Source of the DNA: Acidobacteriota bacterium
Lineage (GTDB): Bacteria > Acidobacteriota > Blastocatellia > Pyrinomonadales > Pyrinomonadaceae
Reading direction: 5' to 3'
Assembly: GCA_023391155.1 (NCBI GenBank)
Contig: JAEWBM010000123.1
Location: 1 to 8,122, forward strand
Length of the DNA: 8,122 bases
The notes under the pieces were generated by a model, which saw nothing but the letters and a program-made list of their open reading frames with translations, had not been told where the DNA came from and made no database searches. Within the stretch, counting starts at the first letter, position 1; each line of letters begins with the position of its first letter. Position numbers and translations under genes: made by a program. Positions 1 through 6,454 of this stretch are shown piece after piece.

Positions 1-2
1 GC

Positions 3-1814
3 GATATACCGCTGAAATGGTCGATCCTTGATGGAAAGGCGAAGGACGGAAATGATTTTGTAGCAAACGCGACGCGGATCACGGGTTTCAATTGTCAGAA
101 CGGAGGGGCGAATACTCCATTCGCCGGCGGACCGTTGATCATTCCGGCTGCTTACGCCGCACTCGCCCTCCCGGTCATCAATACATTCAATGCTGAGATC
201 GGCGGTACTGCTAATGACGTTCGTATCTACCAGGTTAACGCTGGCTTCGTTGCCCCGATCAGATATACGCTGACTCACACACCGCTTATCGCTGTTGGAC
301 CGGATGGCGGCGGATTCGGAAATGGCATCCATCAGGACCTGTATAATCGTGCTAAATTGCGCGATGAAAACAATCAACCGTACTACGCTAACGTAAACAA
401 CGAGACGATAGATGTCGGTTCGTGTTACACGATCGCTACCCAGGCTCACGCTGCGGACTCTGCGATCAATTTCATAGATGAATACCGCGCATTCGCTGAA
501 AGCGGCGGCAACTTGTTTTTGCAGTGCTATTCAGTCGAGGTGTTTGAAAACAATATCAATTTCGGCCGATTCCAAACTACCATGGGGTGGACCCTTTTCG
601 GTACCAATCCCGGTACCGGAGCCGTAGACACTACGCTGGCTTACCCGAACCCGGCTATACCCTTTAGTCAGTTCGTTGGGATGCTTGGTAATCAAAACGG
701 ACGTGTAACCGAGTTCTCGCTTGCTCCGTCTTCCGCTTATCGTCCTACGACTCAGATCGCGGTGCGGAATTCAGGTGAGCATAGTTCGAAAAACGTTGCG
801 ACCGTATCTCGAATCGGTTCTGCTACCTCTGGCGGATATGTGTTCGAGATGGGCGGTCATGATTACTCGCGTACATCTGACGGTGGCCCTAATAATACGG
901 CGTTGGGCCGGCTAAATGGTGAGCGAATGCTCCTCAACGCGATCCTTACCCCGTCGTTCAGATCCGGGTGCGGCCTTGCTATTCCGCAGGTCGTCGGCTA
1001 TAAACACGTTGAGTTTTTCGCGAATGGCGCCGGTGACGTTGCTCCGCTCGGGTTCCTGAATCCCGGTGATGAAGTGACGTGGACCGTTCGGTACATCAAT
1101 GACAGTAACGTCCCGACGTCAAACTTCCAGATCAGCGATACGCTTCAGGCGGAACTGACCTACCAGGGCCCGGTAACGGTTACAGTAGCGGGCACCGGCA
1201 CCTCCGCCGACGCAAACCCGAACTATGACGGCGATACGGACACTAACCTTCTTGCTCCGGGGGCGGTACTTGGTGCCGGAGGCATGATCACGGTCAAGAT
1301 CCGCACGACGCTGACCGCATTTACCGAGTATCTCAACCATCCGACCGCTTCCGGCACCGGTATGCCGGACGAAGGTGTAAAGACCGACACGGTCGATAAC
1401 ACTACGGGCGGCACGACCGCGGGATATACGATCGCATGCGGCAGCACGGATTGCTATCCTCAGGATGACTGGCAAACCGGCGGCCTCGATCCCACCGGGA
1501 TCTTGGTCACGGCCCCTACTGCCGGAGATGCATTTGTCGAGGGACGGGTTATCGACGTAGGCGGCCGTGCTCTGAAAGGCGTTAGCTTAGCTATCCAGGA
1601 CGCAGAATCAGGTGAGATCAAATGGGCAATTACTAATCCGTTTGGTTACTACCGTTTTGAACAGCTCGATGTTGGCCGCTTCTACACGGTATCCGTCTCG
1701 AGCAAGCGTTATGCTTTCAGCATTTCGTCCCACAGTTTTACGCTTAACGATAGTGTGAGTGGTCTAACCTTTGTTAGCACCGGCCCGGGCGGTGGTAGCA
1801 CTCGTATGAAATAG
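3..1814 (+). CDS. Large exported/surface protein, 5'-truncated by window edge: unknown N-terminal domain, DUF11-like domain, C-terminal carboxypeptidase-regulatory-like domain
   Basis: The reading frame is open from the left edge (first complete codon at base 3) to TAG at 1812-1814, giving 603 visible residues. The real start and any signal peptide are outside the window. A TTG at 135 is an internal leucine, not a start, because the frame continues upstream with ordinary protein sequence. About 190-990 encodes an uncharacterised domain. Its stretch SCYTIATQAHAADSA, then IDEYRAFAESGGNLFLQCYS (about 420-540), resembles the 'Y-GG-hydrophobic strand' pattern of class I amidotransferase-like folds such as ThuA or DUF4159; this is a fold guess only. 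About 1000-1400 (NPGDEVTWTVRYINDS, later a glycine-rich turn and MITVKIRTTL) looks like a DUF11-type beta-sandwich found in surface proteins. About 1533-1790 is a CarboxypepD_reg-like domain (GRVIDVGGRALKGV, TNPFGYYRF, SSKRYAF) closely matching the end of the protease downstream. Several cysteines suit an extracytoplasmic location. No catalytic function can be assigned. Confidence 0.82.
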   Translation, partial: DIPLKWSILDGKAKDGNDFVANATRITGFNCQNGGANTPFAGGPLIIPAAYAALALPVINTFNAEIGGTANDVRIYQVNAGFVAPIRYTLTHTPLIAVGPDGGGFGNGIHQDLYNRAKLRDENNQPYYANVNNETIDVGSCYTIATQAHAADSAINFIDEYRAFAESGGNLFLQCYSVEVFENNINFGRFQTTMGWTLFGTNPGTGAVDTTLAYPNPAIPFSQFVGMLGNQNGRVTEFSLAPSSAYRPTTQIAVRNSGEHSSKNVATVSRIGSATSGGYVFEMGGHDYSRTSDGGPNNTALGRLNGERMLLNAILTPSFRSGCGLAIPQVVGYKHVEFFANGAGDVAPLGFLNPGDEVTWTVRYINDSNVPTSNFQISDTLQAELTYQGPVTVTVAGTGTSADANPNYDGDTDTNLLAPGAVLGAGGMITVKIRTTLTAFTEYLNHPTASGTGMPDEGVKTDTVDNTTGGTTAGYTIACGSTDCYPQDDWQTGGLDPTGILVTAPTAGDAFVEGRVIDVGGRALKGVSLAIQDAESGEIKWAITNPFGYYRFEQLDVGRFYTVSVSSKRYAFSISSHSFTLNDSVSGLTFVSTGPGGGSTRMK

Positions 1815-1837
1815 CCCTCAACTCAAGAGGCATGGTT

Positions 1838-1865
1838 AAAGGGGTCCGATAGGGCCCCTTTTTTG
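1838..1865 (+). terminator. Rho-independent terminator of the first gene
   Basis: The stem AAGGGGTCC (1839-1847) pairs with GGGCCCCTT (1852-1860) around a GATA loop, with one G-T wobble, and runs into a T tract to 1864. One further A-T pair (1838 with 1861) extends it. It lies 24 bases after the stop of the upstream plus-strand gene, so that gene and the protease downstream are probably transcribed separately. Confidence 0.88.
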
Positions 1866-1925
1866 TGCTTTTCTGTCAGTTTGATCACTTTTATATCACC
1901 CGTCGATCATTGTGACTAAAAAGTA

Positions 1926-1954
1926 TTGACATTTGTTCAAATCTGTTTTACTTT
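1926..1954 (+). promoter_or_regulatory. Sigma-70-type promoter for the protease gene
   Basis: A perfect -35 box TTGACA (1926-1931) is followed 17 bases later by TACTTT (1949-1954), which keeps the key T1, A2 and T6 positions of the -10 box. The surroundings are AT-rich against a GC-rich genome. It lies after the terminator of the previous gene and about 95 bases before the protease ATG, predicting transcription start near 1961 and a leader of roughly 88 bases. Confidence 0.68.
1931..1942. promoter_or_regulatory. Palindrome in the promoter spacer, possible operator
   Basis: ATTTGTTCAAAT is a perfect inverted repeat (ATTTG, TT, CAAAT) that starts on the last base of the -35 box and fills much of the spacer. 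A repressor or activator bound there would touch the RNA polymerase site. With 12 bases in AT-rich DNA it could be chance; no second copy was noticed in the window. Confidence 0.3.
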
Positions 1955-1987
1955 GTTTATTGGCTCGCCACAATTGCGGGCCCCTAC

Positions 1988-2007
1988 CTTGAGCAGCCCC
2001 ACTCAAG
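1988..2007 (+). promoter_or_regulatory. Small hairpin in the predicted protease leader
   Basis: CTTGAG (1988-1993) and CTCAAG (2002-2007) form a 6-bp stem around the loop CAGCCCCA. It sits between the predicted transcription start and the ribosome binding site, about 25 bases before the latter. It could affect mRNA stability or translation, but the stem is short and no known riboswitch or leader motif is recognised. Confidence 0.3.
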
Positions 2008-2031
2008 CAGAACGCTTCTAAAACCACTTCT

Positions 2032-2036
2032 AGGAG
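2032..2036 (+). promoter_or_regulatory. Ribosome binding site of the protease gene
   Basis: AGGAG lies 12 bases before the ATG at 2049, slightly farther than usual. It supports this ATG, which is followed directly by a signal-peptide-like sequence. Confidence 0.6.
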
Positions 2037-2048
2037 TTTCCTATCCAA

Positions 2049-3902
2049 ATGAAACGAATCATACTTCTGCTTTCTATCTCCGCCTTTGCTCTGTTCGCTT
2101 TCCATTCCATTCCAACACCTTCAATTGGAAAGGAGTCTAAGTTGATCCGATCGGCTGATCCGATCCCCGGTCAATATATAGTAGTTTTCAAGGAAAACGC
2201 GGAAAGCTTTGGCCGTGTAAACCACGGTGCAGCACAACAAGCGTTTGAGATGGCAGGGACGCATAATGCATCGATCAAGCATGTTTACGAGAGTGCGATC
2301 AAGGGGTTTTCTGCGACCATGTCGGAATACGACGCAGTGCAGTTAAGCCGTGATCCGCGCGTCGAGTTCGTGGAGGAAGATGCTGTCGCCTCTATAGCTA
2401 ACGAACCGACCACTCCGGTGTGGGGCCTGGACCGCATCGACCAACGCGACCTTCCGTTGGATGGCACTTTTATCTATTCGCAGACGGGTGCGGGCGTCAA
2501 CGCTTATATCGTCGACACCGGTATCCGTCCGACGCACGTCGAATTCGGCGGACGGGCCGTTGCGGCATTTGATTCGGTCGGTGACGGAGCTAACGGCATC
2601 GATTGCAATGGACATGGTACTCACGTGGCGGGCACGATCGGCAGCAACACTTACGGCGTGGCCAAGAACGTAAACCTTCATGGCGTTCGCGTTTTCGGAT
2701 GCGGCGGAATCGGCAGCGTTTCATCGATAATCGCTGGCGTTAATTGGATCACCAACAATCGGATCGATCCCGCCGTAGTGAATATGAGCATTATCGTAAG
2801 TGCGGTGTCGAATTCGCTAAACACAGCGATCAATAACTCGGTCGCTTCGGGCGTAACCTATATAGTCGCCGCCGGCAATTTCAACAGGGATGCGTGCAAC
2901 TATTCGCCGGGCAGTGCCGCGGGAGCTTTCGTGGTGGGAGCGACGGGCTCGAATGACGCTCGTGCATCTTACTCGAATTACGGTGCCTGCGTTGATATTT
3001 TCGCACCGGGCAACAGCATACTTTCGCTGAGCCATTCGTCTGACACCGCAACCTCGTATAAATCGGGCACCTCGATGGCGTCGCCAATGGTGGCGGGCGC
3101 GGCGGCTCTCTACCTGGAAGCGAATCCGGACGCGAGCCCGGTCGAGGTCGGTAATCGTATAGGTGTAGACTCGACGCAGGGAACGATCACGAATATCGAC
3201 ACGGTTTCCCCGAACAAGCTCCTTTATAGCTGGCTGGCCGAAACCGAACCACCGACGCCCGGATCTGTAACGATCATCAAAGAGGTCCTGACCGCAGACG
3301 GCGGTACCGCCTCGAGCGAATCGTTCAGCTATACGGCACTCAACCTCGGGACGAGCGCCTTTAACCTTGTCGATGGTGACTCGGAACCCGCGGACCGCCT
3401 GGTCAACAATGGCGTATTTCTTTTCGGCGAACCGAACACGGTAGTTGTGACGGAAGGCGAAAAGATGGGATGGAGCCTGATGTCGATAAACTGTGCCGAG
3501 ACGGCGGGAGAGGGTTTCCCCAACAGCACAAATACGACGGTCGATCTCGGAACCAAGACGGCGAACATCATCGTCGAAGAGGGCGAGGCTGTGACCTGTA
3601 CCTTCACAAGCCAGGAACTGGCCCCGACGTCGGCACCGGCATCGATCATCGGACGGGTCTCGAACAGCAACGGAATGGCGGTTCGGAATGTACGGCTGAC
3701 GCTCTTGGACTTGAATACCGGACAGCGAAGAACAGCGTTGACGAACTCATTCGGTTATTACACCTTCACGGACGTTCCGATCAACAACATGTATACGGTG
3801 GTTGCACAAGAAAGCAAACGGATGGAGTTTACACCGGCAAGCCGAACGTTTTCGCTCGATGGCGATATATTCGATGTGAACTTCACAGCATTTCCTCGAT
3901 AG
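2049..3902 (+). CDS. Secreted subtilisin-like serine protease (S8, proteinase K/aqualysin type) with I9 propeptide, prealbumin-like domain and C-terminal regulatory-like domain
   Basis: Complete 617-residue preproprotein. Residues 1-20 are a signal peptide (MKR then a hydrophobic core; cleavage site unclear). About 38-116 is an I9 inhibitor propeptide (PGQYIVVFK ... VEFVEEDAVASI), so the mature enzyme probably begins near ANEPTTPVWGLDRI. About 125-395 is the S8 domain with catalytic Asp156 (YIVDTGI), His189 (NGHGTHVAG), Ser342 (SGTSMASP) and oxyanion Asn277 (VAAGN). Cysteine pairs 186/218 and 283/314 have the spacings 32 and 31 known for the aqualysin I/VPR disulfides, suggesting a stable extracellular enzyme. 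The substrate strand is odd: NMSIIVS replaces the family's usual NMSLGGG. About 405-522 is a prealbumin/SpaA-like beta domain (GSVTIIKEV ... VTCTFTS). About 531-615 is a CarboxypepD_reg-like domain shared with the upstream gene. The gene has its own promoter and terminator. The role is probably peptide-bond hydrolysis outside the cell; the substrate is unknown. Confidence 0.95.
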   Translation: MKRIILLLSISAFALFAFHSIPTPSIGKESKLIRSADPIPGQYIVVFKENAESFGRVNHGAAQQAFEMAGTHNASIKHVYESAIKGFSATMSEYDAVQLSRDPRVEFVEEDAVASIANEPTTPVWGLDRIDQRDLPLDGTFIYSQTGAGVNAYIVDTGIRPTHVEFGGRAVAAFDSVGDGANGIDCNGHGTHVAGTIGSNTYGVAKNVNLHGVRVFGCGGIGSVSSIIAGVNWITNNRIDPAVVNMSIIVSAVSNSLNTAINNSVASGVTYIVAAGNFNRDACNYSPGSAAGAFVVGATGSNDARASYSNYGACVDIFAPGNSILSLSHSSDTATSYKSGTSMASPMVAGAAALYLEANPDASPVEVGNRIGVDSTQGTITNIDTVSPNKLLYSWLAETEPPTPGSVTIIKEVLTADGGTASSESFSYTALNLGTSAFNLVDGDSEPADRLVNNGVFLFGEPNTVVVTEGEKMGWSLMSINCAETAGEGFPNSTNTTVDLGTKTANIIVEEGEAVTCTFTSQELAPTSAPASIIGRVSNSNGMAVRNVRLTLLDLNTGQRRTALTNSFGYYTFTDVPINNMYTVVAQESKRMEFTPASRTFSLDGDIFDVNFTAFPR

Positions 3903-3928
3903 GCTATAGATCTCGGGTATCTAAGTAA

Positions 3929-3958
3929 GCCTCCGGGTGCCGACCCGGGGGCGTTTTT
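3929..3958 (+). terminator. Rho-independent terminator of the protease gene
   Basis: A 10-bp stem, GCCTCCGGGT (3929-3938) with ACCCGGGGGC (3943-3952), contains one wobble pair and the loop GCCG, and is followed by G and T5 (3954-3958). It begins 26 bases after the protease stop codon. Confidence 0.9.
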
Positions 3959-4037
3959 ATTGATCGAGCTTTCATAGGCGCGACGAAATTCTCACAGACA
4001 AAGCCCTTTACCGGCAGATACCCCGTGGGAGACTTCG

Positions 4038-4074
4038 AAAGACGAGCGAATCATTACGATCCGCTCGTCTTTTT
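4038..4074 (+). terminator. Second terminator-like hairpin, possibly bidirectional
   Basis: AAAGACGAGCG (4038-4048) and CGCTCGTCTTT (4062-4072) are perfectly complementary over 11 bp around a 13-base loop, and the plus strand continues to T5 (4070-4074). On the minus strand the same stem ends in only three Ts, so it could also stop the accC operon, less efficiently. It is redundant for the protease unless it backs up the first terminator or ends a separate short transcript. Confidence 0.62.
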
Positions 4075-4169
4075 CTTGATCACCTCAGGTTTTTGCTTTG
4101 AAACCTAATTCAGTGTTAGACTGCTATTCGTTTTAGAACTTCGGGCCTCACCCCTGAAGTTTTATGATG

Positions 4170-4193
4170 GGCCGGCCCTTCGGGGAACCGGCC
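4170..4193. other. GC-rich hairpin with TTCG tetraloop near the end of accC
   Basis: GGCCGG (4170-4175) pairs with CCGGCC (4188-4193); inside, CCC (4176-4178) and GGG (4183-4185) close a TTCG loop, leaving AA bulged. On the plus strand this is the very stable C(UUCG)G tetraloop. It starts 17 bases past the accC stop on the minus strand. Neither strand has a T tract directly after the stem (plus-strand T5 begins 7 bases on), so it may be an mRNA 3'-end stabiliser or an imperfect terminator. Confidence 0.5.
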
Positions 4194-4209
4194 TATCGCA
4201 TTTTTACGG

Positions 4210-5700
4210 TCACCAATTTCGGGCGGCGCGGACCCATCGGGTCGGTACGGAGGTGCGGGAAGGCTTTGACGCTACTGCGGTTGAACGCTTGTAGCTAAAA
4301 GCGGCAGCTATTGCGGCGAGGTCTCCATCGGTCTCGTCTTGATCGTCAGCTTTTCTTCTTTCATTAAAGCCCGATATGAACCCTGTATCGAGCCTCCCCT
4401 CAACAAAAACCGGGTCGTCCATCACCTCGCGAAAAAACGGCAGCGTCGTCTTTATCCCCGCGATCTCGTATTCGGCAAGCGCACGCCGCATCCGCTCGAT
4501 CGCCTCGGCACGGTCGCGGCCATAGGCCGCGAATTTCGAGATCATCGGGTCATAATGGATCGAAACCTCGGCACCTTCGTAAACACCTCCGTCGTCGCGA
4601 ACCCCCGGCCCTTGCGGTATGCGAAGCTTCTCGATCCGCCCCGGCGAGGGCATAAAGTTGTTCTCCGGGTCCTCGGCATATATCCGGCACTCGATCGCGT
4701 GGCCGACGATGCTCACGTCAGCCTGATTGAACGACAGCGGCTTCCCTGCCGCCACCGAGATCTGTTCGCGGACGAGGTCGATGCCGGTGACAAGCTCCGT
4801 AACCGGGTGCTCGACCTGCAGCCGCGTGTTCATCTCCAAGAAGTAAAAGGAGTGGTCAACGTCAGAGACCAGAAACTCAACCGTTCCCGCACCGACGTAA
4901 TCCACCGCCCGGGCCACCTTAACTGCCGCCTCACCCATCGCCGCACGCAGTTCCGCCGAGTTGATCGGCGACGGTGCTTCCTCTATCACTTTCTGGTGAC
5001 GCCGCTGTATCGAACATTCTCGTTCGCCAAGGTGAACATGATTTCCGTGCGTATCTGAAAAGACCTGTATCTCGATGTGCCGCGGCCGCACGACAGCTTT
5101 TTCGATATAAACAGCGTCGTCGCCAAAACTGGCCATTGCCTCGGCTTTCGCGCCATCTATCGCCGAACGCAGCTCGCGCGCGTCCGCGACCAGCCGCATC
5201 CCCTTCCCGCCGCCGCCCGCCGAGGCCTTTAGCATTATCGGATAGCCGACCTCCTCAGCCGTCTTTGCCGCCTCTTCAAATGAATGCAGCGGCTCGGTGG
5301 TTCCCGGCACGACCGGCACGTCGGCCTCGATCGCGAGCTTTCGGGCCGACATCTTACCGCCCATCGCTTCCATCGCCTCTGCCGGCGGGCCGATGAAGGT
5401 GATACCGGCGTCGGCAACGCGGCGAACGAATTCGGCATTCTCCGATAGAAAACCGTACCCCGGATGGATCGCGTCCGCGCCGGCCGATTTGGCGACCTCG
5501 ATTATCTTCTCCTGGCGAAGATAGCTCTCGGCGGATGCTGCCGGCCCGATCAGGTAAGCCTCGTCCGCCATCCGGACATGCAATGCGTCCCGATCCGCCT
5601 CTGAATAAACGGCGACGGCCGGTATCCGCAGTTCCCTGCACGCACGAATGACACGACAGGCGATCTCACCCCTGTTCGCGATCAAGATCTTTTTGAACAT
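4210..5700 (-). CDS. accC: Biotin carboxylase (acetyl-CoA carboxylase BC subunit)
   Basis: AccC carries out the ATP- and bicarbonate-dependent carboxylation of biotin on the carrier protein, the first half-reaction of acetyl-CoA carboxylase, which makes malonyl-CoA for fatty-acid synthesis in the cytoplasm. The 496-residue product starts with the canonical MFKKILIANRGEIACRVIRA. It carries the ATP-grasp features: Lys116 (GGKMSAR), Lys158, the glycine-rich loop GGGGKGM (162-168), Glu275, Glu289-x-Asn291-x-Arg293 (LEMNTRLQVEHP) and Arg339 (ECRIYAEDP). Family members usually end near residue 450; this one has about 45 extra residues (DLAAIAAAFSY ... TRWVRAARNW) without a biotin-attachment MKM motif. 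The carrier (accB) is therefore a separate protein not seen here. It is the last gene of the minus-strand operon, 27 bases after its neighbour, with no clear Shine-Dalgarno. A BC subunit of propionyl- or methylcrotonyl-CoA carboxylase is the main alternative. Confidence 0.94.
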   Translation of the reverse strand: MFKKILIANRGEIACRVIRACRELRIPAVAVYSEADRDALHVRMADEAYLIGPAASAESYLRQEKIIEVAKSAGADAIHPGYGFLSENAEFVRRVADAGITFIGPPAEAMEAMGGKMSARKLAIEADVPVVPGTTEPLHSFEEAAKTAEEVGYPIMLKASAGGGGKGMRLVADARELRSAIDGAKAEAMASFGDDAVYIEKAVVRPRHIEIQVFSDTHGNHVHLGERECSIQRRHQKVIEEAPSPINSAELRAAMGEAAVKVARAVDYVGAGTVEFLVSDVDHSFYFLEMNTRLQVEHPVTELVTGIDLVREQISVAAGKPLSFNQADVSIVGHAIECRIYAEDPENNFMPSPGRIEKLRIPQGPGVRDDGGVYEGAEVSIHYDPMISKFAAYGRDRAEAIERMRRALAEYEIAGIKTTLPFFREVMDDPVFVEGRLDTGFISGFNERRKADDQDETDGDLAAIAAAFSYKRSTAVASKPSRTSVPTRWVRAARNW

Positions 5701-5727
5701 ACGCGTCTGATCTTTGAAGTGAATGCT

Positions 5728-6018
5728 CTAATCGAGCATGGAATTGCCCTGATTCTTTGGATCGTAGCGAACTCCGACCTTCGCACCCGGGGCATATTTC
5801 AGGCGATCCCTCTGCTGTTCGTCGGTTAAGAGCTCAGAAGATTCGAAGTCGACCCCATTAAGGCAATAGATGTAATAGACTATCTCTCGCCCGTCCGGCC
5901 GCATCTCGCAATCAAGGATGCGCCCGTCCGTTATCCTGCCGTGGATCATTAAGTGCCGGCGGCGCTCGCCGTCAAGATCGATATTCTTCTTTCGCCGAAA
6001 GATCTTAAAAAGCCCCAT
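5728..6018 (-). CDS. Small DUF3592-like protein, function unknown
   Basis: A 96-residue protein. The pattern GRITDGRILD, then IVYYIYCLNGVDFES, then YAPGAKVGVRYDPKNQGNSMLD matches the single beta domain of DUF3592-type proteins (x-Y-x-Y-x-V-x-G ... V-x-Y-D-P-x-N). Unlike many members it has no membrane helices. Its N-terminus, MGLFKIFRRKK, is short, basic and amphipathic and could touch the membrane. The ATG follows the stop codon of the membrane-protein gene by one base (TGA-T-ATG) and has no good Shine-Dalgarno, so translation is probably coupled. It sits directly before accC. No function can be inferred beyond that context. Confidence 0.8.
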   Translation of the reverse strand: MGLFKIFRRKKNIDLDGERRRHLMIHGRITDGRILDCEMRPDGREIVYYIYCLNGVDFESSELLTDEQQRDRLKYAPGAKVGVRYDPKNQGNSMLD

Positions 6019-6019
6019 A

Positions 6020-6442
6020 TCAATCCATTACCAGCGGCGGTTTACCAAATTGTTCGCGGAGCCGGTTGACGGCACTCAAGACCGAAGGTTTGTTGATCAG
6101 CCTCGCTTCAAACGGCCGTTTGCCGGGGATATCCATCAGGATCAATCCGATCAAAATTGTCAGCAGCCCCTGTCCCGGCCCGATCAGCATCACGATCCCA
6201 CCAAGCACCATCATTGCCCCGACTATATTTTTTGCGATCGTGGCTCCCCACCGCTTAAGCCACGGGGCGTCCGGGTTAAAGTCTGCCTGATAATGCGTGC
6301 TGAAATAATTTTCCGGTATCTTTACGATCACAACGGTCATTATCACACTGCTGACGATCATCGACAGTATGAAAAGCCCGACGCCCGCGGCAACCCGGCC
6401 CCAGGTCAACGACTCCCAAAATCCCGTTAAGAGCCCCTCCAA
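6020..6442 (-). CDS. Small membrane protein, PGPGW-like family
   Basis: A 140-residue protein with a hydrophobic helix at about 17-41 and a longer hydrophobic stretch at about 71-104, probably one or two helices, containing IGPGQGLLTILIGLILMDIPGKR (87-109). This matches the PGPGW putative transmembrane family (GPGxGLLTILLG). The remainder is a soluble tail of about 35 residues (RPFEARLINKPSVLSAVNRLREQFGKPPL). The start is TTG at 6442-6440, chosen because GGAG (complement of 6451-6454) lies 8 bases upstream inside the last codons of the preceding gene; only 2 bases separate it from that gene's stop. No enzymatic motif is seen. Its place right after a phospholipid synthase suggests a membrane-related job, as inference. 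Confidence 0.8.
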   Translation of the reverse strand: MEGLLTGFWESLTWGRVAAGVGLFILSMIVSSVIMTVVIVKIPENYFSTHYQADFNPDAPWLKRWGATIAKNIVGAMMVLGGIVMLIGPGQGLLTILIGLILMDIPGKRPFEARLINKPSVLSAVNRLREQFGKPPLVMD

Positions 6443-6454
6443 AACTATTTCTCC
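6443..6454 (-). promoter_or_regulatory. Ribosome binding site that decides a TTG start
   Basis: On the minus strand, GGAG (6454-6451) stands 8 bases before TTG (6442-6440) and overlaps the end of the phosphatidyltransferase gene. It makes TTG the best start for the membrane protein and suggests coupled translation of the pair. Confidence 0.55.

Larger units (their letters stand above)
3903..4209. other. Convergent intergenic region, hairpin-rich, no gene seen
   Basis: These 307 bases separate the plus-strand protease from the minus-strand accC. No convincing coding sequence is visible. Besides the protease terminator it holds four inverted repeats: 4038-4072 (11-bp stem), 4087-4106 (AGGTTT/AAACCT), 4137-4161 (AACTTC/GAAGTT) and 4170-4193 (GGCCGG/CCGGCC with a TTCG tetraloop). 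Some must serve to end transcription arriving from the accC side. A small RNA is possible, but no strong promoter was found. Confidence 0.7.

Noticed and set aside
135..137. TTG at 135 as the start of the first gene
   Set aside because: The frame stays open upstream to the window edge with protein-like sequence (DIPLKWSILDGK ... TGFNCQNGG), and no Shine-Dalgarno precedes the TTG. The gene is 5'-truncated.
1896..2105. 69-codon minus-strand frame across the protease promoter
   Set aside because: It covers the promoter, leader and signal-peptide codons, lacks a ribosome binding site and has no recognisable domain.
3470..3928. 152-codon frame overlapping the end of the protease in another frame
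   Set aside because: The protease frame encodes recognisable prealbumin-like and regulatory-like domains here; the alternative translation is low-complexity Arg/Gly-rich.
3960..4074. A defined small RNA gene ending at the 4038-4074 terminator
   Set aside because: The terminator is good, but no convincing -35/-10 pair was found between 3959 and 4037 and no known RNA family is recognised, so it is kept only as a possibility within the hairpin finding.
4339..5058. 239-codon plus-strand frame opposite accC
   Set aside because: It lies entirely antisense to a biotin carboxylase with all motifs intact; its translation is Arg/His/Pro-rich and has no domain. It is a shadow of GC-rich codon use.
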